This document shows, one piece after another, positions 33,579 through 40,743 of a stretch of 64,000 bases of DNA; the stretch's first letter is position 1; every line of letters starts with the position of its first letter. Below the pieces are notes generated by a model. That model was not told the DNA's origin. It searched no databases and worked only from the letters and a program-made list of their open reading frames with translations. The translations under genes were made by a program, and so were the position numbers. This DNA comes from JAYPEY01 sp964519245 (GTDB lineage: Bacteria; Verrucomicrobiota; Verrucomicrobiia; Limisphaerales; JAYPEY01), in NCBI GenBank assembly GCA_964519245.1, contig CAZFLK010000006.1, positions 13,254-77,253 of the forward strand. Reading direction: 5' to 3'.

Positions 33579-36509
33579 TCAATCCTCGCCCGAGACCTGC
33601 ATCCAGGTGAAGGACGAACGATCCAGGCTTTCCACGAGGGCTTCCGCGTCCCGGAAACGCGCCTGGCCCGCGCCTTCATCGCCGTCGAGGAACCGAACCA
33701 GTTCAAGCTGGGCTTCAGGCGTCCCGCGCTCGCGCTGGAACTTCCGCAGCAACTCCATCGCCGGCATGGTCGTCGTGCCCATGATCTCAACCAACGGGAA
33801 ATCAACGCGTCCATCGAAGGTCCTGAAGATCAACTCAGTGCAGACCAGCTTGTCCGTGCTGAAGAAATCGAACTCAAAATCGTAGGGCTTGCCCGCATGC
33901 CCGAACGCGCGGGCGAGACATTCCCTTCGCTCCTCATCCGTCAGCTTCGGACGCAGGACGCAAACGGCGTCCGCTTCACCGACGGAATGTTCCAGCGACG
34001 TGAAGATGACCCCGGGAGCCAGGGCCTCGATGACGGCGCGGGCATGTCCGCGCTCGTCCGGCGTCAGGTAGGACTTCCAGTGTTCCGCGACCCGGGGATC
34101 GTCTCGCAACCCGAGCTCTTCCAACTCGTCCGGGCTTCCCAGATACAACGCCGCGTGGGACCAGTAGCCGGGCAGGAAAGCGTTGGAGAGGACCCAGTTG
34201 CGCCGCTCGATCAGAATGTCCCCCGGTTGCAGATCCGGAATCAACGCCTCCAGGTGCTCCGGCTGGATCAGGGTCTCGCCATCCCTCGGCGCGCGCACCT
34301 TCGCCTTGCCGATCCAGTAGGACACGAACGTCTTCGCGCGATAAAACCCGCCCTCGCCAAGGTTGCGCGCCTCCCGGACCGCAACGCCGAACCGACCGCC
34401 CGAAAACCGCTCCGACCGGGCGTCGATCTCATGAACATTCCGAGCGATGCGACGGTGGAAACGGCCGTGATCCGAGGCAACCCCCAGTCCCTGGACTTCA
34501 AACTCCGCCATCCGGTCACGATACGCCGCGACCGCCCGGTCCAGTTCCTCCCGCAGCTCCTCATTCGCCAGATTGCGATGAATCCGGTCGAACAGACCGC
34601 TCGGAACGTTCCACAGGGGCTCCGGCTCGTTCAACTTGCGCACCGCATCCGGAGCGTCCAGGAACTGGGTCACAAAGTCCTGGGACGCCGCATAGATCGA
34701 GGTCGCGCCCCCCAGGGCGAGCAGCGTCGCCCGCAGCTGCAGTCCGGGGTCGTTGATCTGCTCGTAGTTGCGATACTTCCACACGATGCGCAGCAGTCCC
34801 GTGCGACAGGCGATGTAGGTCATCATGGACCGGCGCACCGCGTCATTGTCCGCCTGCCGGACAAAATTGCGCTTCCCCGATTCGAAGTCGACGCGCAGAT
34901 CCGCCGCGCGTTGCTTGAGGCGGTCCAGTTCCGCCGTCAATTCCAGCAGCGCGTCCTCGTCCGCCGCAATGGGCCCGGCCAGGGACGCCGCCGAACGTTG
35001 AATGAGCGTCGGACTCGGCGTCGCCAATTCCAGCATGGGCCGCGACCGAAACCAACCGTAGGTCAACAATCCCAACGCGACGAACAAGGCGACGATCGCC
35101 GCGCCGCCGAGATAACGCGCCGCGATCATCCATGCCGGTTTGGGACGTCGGTCATCAACCGGAATGGCGCGCGCCCCGCGATGCTCCCGAGACATCGCCT
35201 CCAACCGGTCGCTCAACCGCTGCTGGTCCGAACGGAGGGCGTCGAGTCGCTGGCTCTGGAAAAGCATCCCCGATTCCCGCCACCAGAGCCGGGCGGTGTC
35301 GCGCGCGCGACGGCAGTAATCCAGGGCCCAAAGTCCGGCAAAGGGCATCAGGAAGCAGAGCGTCCAAGCAAACCAAGGCAGGAAATAGCCGGAAAGCCAC
35401 CGCCAGGCGAGAACATACCAAAGCGCATAGACCGGCAGGCCGAGGTAGAGCCGGTTCAAGGCCGTGGTCACCTTGCCGGGCTGATTCAGCCGGCCCGCGA
35501 TCGAACGAACAAGCAGGAATGGAACCAGATGAAACAGCGCCCCCAGCCAGGGCGCGAGCCCGGCGCACAGGAGCGTCGCCTGTCGCAAGGCCAGCCATCC
35601 CACCCACAACGTCCGATATCGCACCAACGGCGACCTCACCGTCAGTCCCGCCTCAGCAAGCTTCTCCCGATGCTCCCGAATCGCCGACGCGGCCGCCATC
35701 GCGCGATCCGGATCCTCTTTCATGAACCAGTTGACGCCATCGGCCAACCGCTTCCGACGACGCAACGCCGCAATGGGGTCGCGGGCGCGATCACGCGACT
35801 CCGGGTCCAGGACCTCCAGGTCGTTCAGGTAGGACTCCCACTCCGGCTTGTCGAGATGGATGACCGCATTCTTCAACCCCGCATCAATGCGCCCGGTCAG
35901 GGAGCGCAGGGCCTTGCGTTCGTTTCCTTCGTGATCCGCCAACCACGCGTTGACATCGATCGCCTCACCCACCCTCACCCAGACACTCGAGCGAAACTGC
36001 TCCTTCCGTTCATAGTTCAGTCCGATGGGGATGATGAACAATCGGTCTGCTCCACCCGCCGCCGCCTTCAGGGCGATCCGGGCGGCCCCTGATTTCACCT
36101 GTTCCACGTGTGTCGCATCGTGACTCCGACCCTCCGGGAAAATGCCGACATCCCTGCCCGCGGCGAGTTGTTCGGCGGCGACATCCAGGGATTCAAGGTT
36201 GCGCCTTACCTGCGTCTGGTCATCGCTGGCGCGAAAGGCCGGTATCATTCCCAGCGCCTTGAGTATCTGCCCCATGACCGGAACATCGAACAGCGGCGCC
36301 TTGGCGAGATAATGGATGCGGCGCCCCGTGGCGATGCCCATGATCACGGGATCAATGAGCGAATTGGCATGATTGGCCACAAAGAGGATCTGGGCCTTGT
36401 CCGGCAATGGCGACGCAAACTCCACCTCGATGCGCGGATAGTAGAGCCCCACGATGCGACGAACCAGTCCCCGCCCGAAGTCGCCCGCCCATGTGTTCAC
36501 CCCACTCAC
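33579..36509 (-). CDS. Fusion: PlsC-like acyltransferase - membrane region - permuted papain-like (YiiX/LRAT-like) domain
   Basis: A 976-residue protein. Residues about 20-300 are a lysophospholipid acyltransferase-like domain: N46-H47-A-N-S-L-I-D53-P and FPEGR (124-128); the His-Asp spacing is five, as in the GPAT-like subgroup rather than HX4D. Hydrophobic helices follow (about 300-410 and 470-490), then a coiled helical region. Residues 760-976 fit the permuted NlpC/P60-like (YiiX/YebB) fold: PGDILIERRNWVLSNAFLPG, H785 in YWSHAALYLG, and C890 in KLVCTELIF; His precedes Cys as expected. GTG 36509 overlaps the aldolase stop (GTGA) and has GGAG 7 nt upstream. Both ends could handle acyl-lipids; this is inference. 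Confidence 0.82.
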   Translation of the reverse strand: MSGVNTWAGDFGRGLVRRIVGLYYPRIEVEFASPLPDKAQILFVANHANSLIDPVIMGIATGRRIHYLAKAPLFDVPVMGQILKALGMIPAFRASDDQTQVRRNLESLDVAAEQLAAGRDVGIFPEGRSHDATHVEQVKSGAARIALKAAAGGADRLFIIPIGLNYERKEQFRSSVWVRVGEAIDVNAWLADHEGNERKALRSLTGRIDAGLKNAVIHLDKPEWESYLNDLEVLDPESRDRARDPIAALRRRKRLADGVNWFMKEDPDRAMAAASAIREHREKLAEAGLTVRSPLVRYRTLWVGWLALRQATLLCAGLAPWLGALFHLVPFLLVRSIAGRLNQPGKVTTALNRLYLGLPVYALWYVLAWRWLSGYFLPWFAWTLCFLMPFAGLWALDYCRRARDTARLWWRESGMLFQSQRLDALRSDQQRLSDRLEAMSREHRGARAIPVDDRRPKPAWMIAARYLGGAAIVALFVALGLLTYGWFRSRPMLELATPSPTLIQRSAASLAGPIAADEDALLELTAELDRLKQRAADLRVDFESGKRNFVRQADNDAVRRSMMTYIACRTGLLRIVWKYRNYEQINDPGLQLRATLLALGGATSIYAASQDFVTQFLDAPDAVRKLNEPEPLWNVPSGLFDRIHRNLANEELREELDRAVAAYRDRMAEFEVQGLGVASDHGRFHRRIARNVHEIDARSERFSGGRFGVAVREARNLGEGGFYRAKTFVSYWIGKAKVRAPRDGETLIQPEHLEALIPDLQPGDILIERRNWVLSNAFLPGYWSHAALYLGSPDELEELGLRDDPRVAEHWKSYLTPDERGHARAVIEALAPGVIFTSLEHSVGEADAVCVLRPKLTDEERRECLARAFGHAGKPYDFEFDFFSTDKLVCTELIFRTFDGRVDFPLVEIMGTTTMPAMELLRKFQRERGTPEAQLELVRFLDGDEGAGQARFRDAEALVESLDRSSFTWMQVSGED

Positions 36510-37165
36510 CGACCCACTCCAGCTTGAAACGCGTCGTAGATCTCCCGATGCGCGCGGACCTGTTCCGCAATCCAGCCCCATTCGCCCGCATCCACCTTGT
36601 CCCGTTTGAAGAGCGGGCCGCCAAGTCCGAACCCCTGCGCGCCCGCCGCGAGATACTCCCCGATCGACTCCAGGGAGACGCCGCCGGTCGCCATGACGGG
36701 TATCTCCGGATACGGCCCTTTCAGCGATTTGACATAAGCCGGCCCGCCAAAATCCGCAGGAAACAGCTTCACCATCGTCGCGCCCGCATCCCAAGCCTGC
36801 CAGACCTCCGTGGGAGTGAAGGCTCCAGGCAAGAAGGGCAGGTTCAACCCACGACAGCGGTCCATGACGCTCCCTATCACCGCAGGCGTCACGATGTAGC
36901 TCGCTCCCGCGTCGACCGCCAACCCAAGCCGCTCCAGCGAGGTCACCGTGCCCGCCCCGATGTTCATTCGCCCCCGCGCCGCCTCAACCGCAACCCGGAT
37001 TTGCTCATCGGCGCCGTCCGTGTTCATGGTGATTTCCAGATTCGTCAAACCGCCCTCGAGACAGGCCTCCACGATCGGACCGATCTGATCCAATCGGAAG
37101 CCGCGCAGGATGCCCACCAACGGCAGACGCCAGAATAACTCGGCAGAGAACTCAGTCTTCATCAT
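36506..37165 (-). CDS. dgoA: KDPG / 2-dehydro-3-deoxy-6-phosphogalactonate aldolase
   Basis: A 219-residue class I aldolase that splits 2-keto-3-deoxy-6-phospho-sugar acids into pyruvate and glyceraldehyde-3-phosphate. The family signature is present: E44 in NLEITMNT, GAGTVTSLERLG, and the Schiff-base lysine K133 in TMVKLFPADFGG. The length is normal. Coupling to dgoK by an ATGA overlap (37162-37165) points to the galactonate type (DgoA) rather than Eda, but sequence alone does not separate the two. Its stop overlaps the start of the acyltransferase fusion gene. Confidence 0.9.
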   Translation of the reverse strand: MMKTEFSAELFWRLPLVGILRGFRLDQIGPIVEACLEGGLTNLEITMNTDGADEQIRVAVEAARGRMNIGAGTVTSLERLGLAVDAGASYIVTPAVIGSVMDRCRGLNLPFLPGAFTPTEVWQAWDAGATMVKLFPADFGGPAYVKSLKGPYPEIPVMATGGVSLESIGEYLAAGAQGFGLGGPLFKRDKVDAGEWGWIAEQVRAHREIYDAFQAGVGR

Positions 37166-38208
37166 CGGTCAGTGTCGCGTCCGCCCAGCCATCGTTTCAA
37201 CAGAAATGCGTGACCGTGGATGGCGGCGGCGCCTTCCGGCAACTCGGCCCGCACAACCTCCGGCCGGGACGCCAACGCCAACGGGAACGCCGCTTCGACG
37301 CCAATGCGGGCCGCCGCATGAACGCGATCCGCAAACGGCCCGGAACCTGCAATCAACAGCGGCGCGATGGCGGCCGCGTCAAACGCGTGGCGCAACTCCG
37401 ACCCGATCAACGCCCCGCTGAGAAAGGCGCGACAAGCCCCGTTCGTGGCGCCGTCCAACACCGCCCGCGCGCGGGCCTGAAAGATCGTCGCCTCCATGCC
37501 GTCCTTGCACCCGAGCGCCACGCCCTCCCGAAAACTCTCATCCTGCGCCTCGGTCGACGCGCCGCCGCCCTCGTCTGCCAGGGTTGTCTGGCGAAGAATC
37601 GTCGCGGAGGTCAGCGCCTCAAACAGTTCACCGGTCATGAACGTGCGCCAGTTGACCAGGCGATCCTCAAACACCATTGCATGCTTGCTGTGGGTTCCCG
37701 GCAGGATCACCAACGAGGCGCGGGCATGACGACGAAACTGCGGGTGATTCAGGATCCCCAGCAACTCCGTCTCCTCCCCACGCATGATGTCCGCGCCGGT
37801 CGCGACGCCGGAAACCAGGAACACGTCCATGCTGCGGCCGCCCGGCGAAACCAAGGCGACGCGCTCGTAAACCACCCCTGAACCGTCCAAGGCGAAAGGG
37901 ACCGCAGCATAAGGAAGCTCCCGCCACCCGAGGGAGGACGTCGCCATGCCCGACAAGATGACATGCTCCGCGGCGCAACCTTCCGGCGCCGCGGAAAGAA
38001 GCTCATCCAACCGTTCGCCAAGGAAACCCACGAATGCGGCTTCCTTTTCCGCCTCGCCCGGCTCCAGGCCCAACGAGTCCCGGATCGATCGAATCCCCTC
38101 CCCTCCACTGATCTCCGCCGCAACCCGCAACCCCGACATTTTAACCAAACGCAGCCGGAAGGAGGAAGTGCCCCAGTCGCAGCTGACGAAATGTTTCGGA
38201 AGTGTCAT
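37162..38208 (-). CDS. dgoK: 2-dehydro-3-deoxygalactonokinase
   Basis: A 348-residue sugar-acid kinase of the DgoK family, which phosphorylates 2-keto-3-deoxygalactonate ahead of aldol cleavage. The N-terminal phosphate-binding segment is FVSCDWGTSSFRLRL, and the family motif LPGTHSKHAMV with NWRTFMTGELFEAL is clear. Together with the downstream aldolase it gives two consecutive steps of D-galactonate breakdown; a galactonate dehydratase and transporter are not in the window. Upstream, a 16-bp palindrome (38254-38269) lies in the gap shared with a divergent gene. Confidence 0.93.
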   Translation of the reverse strand: MTLPKHFVSCDWGTSSFRLRLVKMSGLRVAAEISGGEGIRSIRDSLGLEPGEAEKEAAFVGFLGERLDELLSAAPEGCAAEHVILSGMATSSLGWRELPYAAVPFALDGSGVVYERVALVSPGGRSMDVFLVSGVATGADIMRGEETELLGILNHPQFRRHARASLVILPGTHSKHAMVFEDRLVNWRTFMTGELFEALTSATILRQTTLADEGGGASTEAQDESFREGVALGCKDGMEATIFQARARAVLDGATNGACRAFLSGALIGSELRHAFDAAAIAPLLIAGSGPFADRVHAAARIGVEAAFPLALASRPEVVRAELPEGAAAIHGHAFLLKRWLGGRDTDR

Positions 38209-38232
38209 TGAATATCGACGCGCTCGAACCAG

Positions 38233-38269
38233 TATAGATACGCTTCGCCCCCACCGGCAAGGTTGCCGG
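38233..38269. promoter_or_regulatory. Palindrome CCGGCAAGGTTGCCGG near a -10-like TATAGA
   Basis: The perfect palindrome arms CCGGCAA (38254-38260) and TTGCCGG (38263-38269) flank GG. TATAGA (38233-38238) could be a -10 box for the rightward gene, placing the palindrome at about +10 to +25, a typical operator position. It lies between dgoK and a divergent secreted-protein gene. Confidence 0.45.
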
Positions 38270-38322
38270 ATGAATGGAAACCCATCCCCGGCGTCGAATC
38301 AAACAACGGAAAGCTGAGCGGC

Positions 38323-38937
38323 ATGAAACTGATACGATTGGCCATGGCGGTCGCGCTCGTCTGCGCGGGCGTCCCGTCCGCCGAAGCTGCGGCGCCGGCA
38401 AACTCCACCGCGCCGGCAAACTCCACGGCAGGAAAGCCGAGAACGCCGGAGAATAAGACGCCCCGGAAGAAGAAGACCGTCGACGCCGGCGTCAGGCTCT
38501 TCTCCATCAAGTCCGAGATGCCAATCAAGGGCGGCAGCCCCGACGACGCGCCCCGTCTCAATATCCGACTGATCTGGGGAGCCACCGAAGAGGCGGCCTC
38601 AGAGGGCGGCTTCCAGACCCTGGAGCCCGAACTTACCGAGAAACTCGAGAAGGTGTTTCCCTGGAAAAGCTATTTCAAGATCCTCGACAAGGACCTGGAC
38701 ACCCCGCTCGACAAGAACATCACGACGACCCTCAGCCCCAAGGCCCGACTACGGGTGCGCGCCAACAAGCATTCCAGATTCCGGATACGCCTCTTCGGCG
38801 AGGGCAACCGCGTCTTCAACCGCACCGTGACGATTGGCGATGACGACATCATCGCGCTCGCCGGCTACGACGAACACAAACTCGGTTGGTTCATCGTCCT
38901 GCGCCGGGCCCGGGCCGCCGCTCCGATGGCCCATTGA
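38323..38937 (+). CDS. Secreted protein of unknown function
   Basis: A 204-residue protein with a signal peptide (MKLIRLAMAVALVCAGVPSAEAA). A short Pro/Ala/Asn/Ser repeat (A-P-A-N-S-T twice) and a Lys/Arg-rich stretch follow. The mature part (about residues 55-195) looks like a compact beta-rich domain with IRLIWGATEE, ELTEKLEKVFPWKSYFKILDK and LFGEGNRVFNRTVTIG. No known family is recognised. ATG 38323 was chosen because it begins the signal peptide. It is divergent from the dgoK operon and 126 bp before another exported protein gene. Confidence 0.7.
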   Translation: MKLIRLAMAVALVCAGVPSAEAAAPANSTAPANSTAGKPRTPENKTPRKKKTVDAGVRLFSIKSEMPIKGGSPDDAPRLNIRLIWGATEEAASEGGFQTLEPELTEKLEKVFPWKSYFKILDKDLDTPLDKNITTTLSPKARLRVRANKHSRFRIRLFGEGNRVFNRTVTIGDDDIIALAGYDEHKLGWFIVLRRARAAAPMAH

Positions 38938-39063
38938 ACGCCTCCGGGGCAGGACAGCCCGCCCGGATCGTCGGGCGCCGACGGCCGATTTCTTGTGACA
39001 GATTCGCGCGCGCATGGTCCAATCCCACGGAATGATCGAGTCGAGGCTCCAACCCGCCCGTCG

Positions 39064-40176
39064 ATGACCCCCCGCAGCGCACTGACGGTCATGGCGGTCG
39101 CAGGCGGCATGTTCGTCTTGGGTTACCTGACCGGGCGCGGCGCTGCCGGCGCCCCGAAGCCAGCGATGTCAGTCAAGGAGGACCAACCCGGAAGCCTCCG
39201 CGACTCGTCGGGGCTTCCGCCCACAATGCCCCAGCGCCTTCCCGACGCCGCCGATCGAGCCAAGGGAGCCCGCCACAGATCTGCGATCGAATCGCTCCTG
39301 ACCGATGGCGCGCCCCCGACTCCCCTGACGCCGGAAGAGATCGCATCCTACGTGCAGCTGAACAACGCGGACGCTCAAAGTCTTCTCGCCGCGTTTGAAA
39401 CCAGCCAGGACATCCAATGGCTGCAACAGGCCGCCGAAGCCCACCCCGACGACCCCCGGGTCATGTTTGCCGTCATCAACTTCGGCGACGACTCGATCCC
39501 CGGCGACCGACTGGACTGGATCGGGAAGCTGTCACAGGCGGCGCCGGACAACGCCTTGGCGGACTACCTCTCGGCCGCAGAGCTCCTGAAACGGGGCAAG
39601 CCGGACGAAGCGATCCGGTCCTTGTTGGGGGCGCAGGGCAAGACCACCTTTGACGACTACACCATCCACACCCTGCAGGCCGCGGAGGAAATGCATACGC
39701 GCGCCGGACGCAGCCCGGCGGAGGCCAAGGCGACCGCCGGCATTCAAACACGGCTGCCGCACCTGAAGGAGCTCCGCGATCTCGGGCGCGGGATGGCCAT
39801 GCTCTACGGGGAGCGAGTCGCGGCGGGCAATACACAAAGCGCTGACTCAATCGCCGCCGCCGGCTTGAACATGGGCCGCCACATGAGCGTCGGCTCAGGC
39901 AACCGCTACCTGCTCAACGAACTCGTCGGCATCGCCACGGAGAAGATCTTTCTCGATGCCTTGGACCCGAATCAAGAACACGCCTTCCTTGACCGGCCGA
40001 CCGCCGAATTGCAGCAGGAACTTCAAAAACAACGAGACAACATCAAGGCGCTGGCGGGGAGGTTCAATCCGGAGACCATGTCTGACGCCGATGTCATCGC
40101 CTACTTCGACCGCGTGAAACTCTATGGCGAGTACGAGACCCTGAAATGGCTCTACAACCGCTCAACCGGCCAATAG
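39064..40176 (+). CDS. Membrane-anchored protein of unknown function
   Basis: A 370-residue protein with one N-terminal membrane segment (SALTVMAVAGGMFVLGYLTG) and a large extracytoplasmic part. The body is helical, with short repeats of the kind EAHPDDPRVMFAVINFGDDS and APDNALADYLSAAELLKRGKPDEAI that resemble TPR units. A TPR-like scaffold role is possible but not certain. ATG 39064 gives the membrane segment near the N-terminus. The next gene, encoding the His-rich protein, starts 64 bp downstream after a TTGACA box. Confidence 0.65.
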   Translation: MTPRSALTVMAVAGGMFVLGYLTGRGAAGAPKPAMSVKEDQPGSLRDSSGLPPTMPQRLPDAADRAKGARHRSAIESLLTDGAPPTPLTPEEIASYVQLNNADAQSLLAAFETSQDIQWLQQAAEAHPDDPRVMFAVINFGDDSIPGDRLDWIGKLSQAAPDNALADYLSAAELLKRGKPDEAIRSLLGAQGKTTFDDYTIHTLQAAEEMHTRAGRSPAEAKATAGIQTRLPHLKELRDLGRGMAMLYGERVAAGNTQSADSIAAAGLNMGRHMSVGSGNRYLLNELVGIATEKIFLDALDPNQEHAFLDRPTAELQQELQKQRDNIKALAGRFNPETMSDADVIAYFDRVKLYGEYETLKWLYNRSTGQ

Positions 40177-40192
40177 ACCGGACCGGCGGGGG

Positions 40193-40219
40193 TTGACAAG
40201 CAGCCCGTTTGCTGAGAAT
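40193..40219 (+). promoter_or_regulatory. Candidate promoter of the metal efflux operon
   Basis: TTGACA (40193-40198) is a perfect -35 box; GAGAAT (40214-40219) is a partial -10 with 15-bp spacing. The His-rich gene starts 21 bp further on. The spacing is short, so confidence is limited. Confidence 0.35.
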
Positions 40220-40240
40220 CGTGGCAATATCAGAAGCGCC

Positions 40241-40663
40241 ATGGGACACCCTTGCAACAAGACATTGAGCGCCGGCCGGCGAACGGTCGCCTGGTCCCTG
40301 TTGTCCCTGCTGGCGGCTTACCTCGTATGGCTCCCCGTCCATACCGCCACGGAGGCGCATTGCCATATCGTGGTCCACGATCAGGAACGCCACCACCATC
40401 ACCACCACGATGGCGACGGCCACGACCATGATCGGGGTAACAGCGAGGACCCCGGTCACTCTCACCATTCGGCGGACGCCCACACGCTGAAGGCTCTCAA
40501 GACAGACTCGCTTGACCTGAATCGCGTTCCCGCGGCCTTGGCTTGGCGCGACATCGCGCCCACGCCACCCTCCCAACGGCTTGCTCACGCGGAGACTGCC
40601 CGCGTGAACCCGGGCAGAGCTCCCCGAGGCCCCGCTTCGTCACGCGCGCCGCCCCGCGCCTGA
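40241..40663 (+). CDS. Small exported histidine-rich protein at the head of a metal efflux operon
   Basis: A 140-residue protein with an N-terminal signal or anchor helix (TVAWSLLSLLAAYLVWLPV) followed by a histidine-rich region: 15 His within 43 residues, including six in a row, mixed with Asp and Glu. The C-terminal part is Pro/Ala/Arg-rich and unstructured. Such regions bind Zn, Ni, Co or Cu. It is followed after 80 bp by the adaptor, RND pump and outer-membrane factor genes, so it is likely a periplasmic metal buffer or sensor feeding the pump. No family is recognised; the evidence is composition and context. Confidence 0.7.
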   Translation: MGHPCNKTLSAGRRTVAWSLLSLLAAYLVWLPVHTATEAHCHIVVHDQERHHHHHHDGDGHDHDRGNSEDPGHSHHSADAHTLKALKTDSLDLNRVPAALAWRDIAPTPPSQRLAHAETARVNPGRAPRGPASSRAPPRA

Positions 40664-40683
40664 TTCCCTGCTACCGTCTCTGA

Positions 40684-40708
40684 ACGCAACAAGCGCGGCT
40701 CGTTGCGT
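40684..40708. promoter_or_regulatory. Long dyad between the His-rich gene and the efflux adaptor gene
   Basis: The left arm ACGCAACAAGC (40684-40694) and right arm GCTCGTTGCGT (40698-40708) pair over 11 positions with one mismatch, around the loop GCG. It ends 36 bp before the adaptor start. It could be an operator for a metal-responsive regulator or an RNA hairpin that tunes downstream expression. Confidence 0.45.
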
Positions 40709-40743
40709 CCCCCCATCTTGCCAACTCCCTTGTCCCTGCGCTT

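Noticed and set aside
33504..36092. 862-codon open frame on the plus strand opposite the acyltransferase fusion gene
   Set aside because: Arg/Pro/Gln-rich, no family motif, no membrane or enzyme pattern; it is the antisense shadow of a GC-rich gene whose own strand shows clear domains.
36510..36794. 95-residue N-terminal extension of the acyltransferase fusion to an upstream start at 36794
   Set aside because: This part only reads the aldolase gene in another frame; the GTG at 36509 overlaps the aldolase stop and has a Shine-Dalgarno sequence.
40391..40440. Repeated CACCAC/GACCAT triplets that could suggest a short repeat array
   Set aside because: They are codons of the His-rich segment of the protein at 40241-40663, not an independent repeat or CRISPR.
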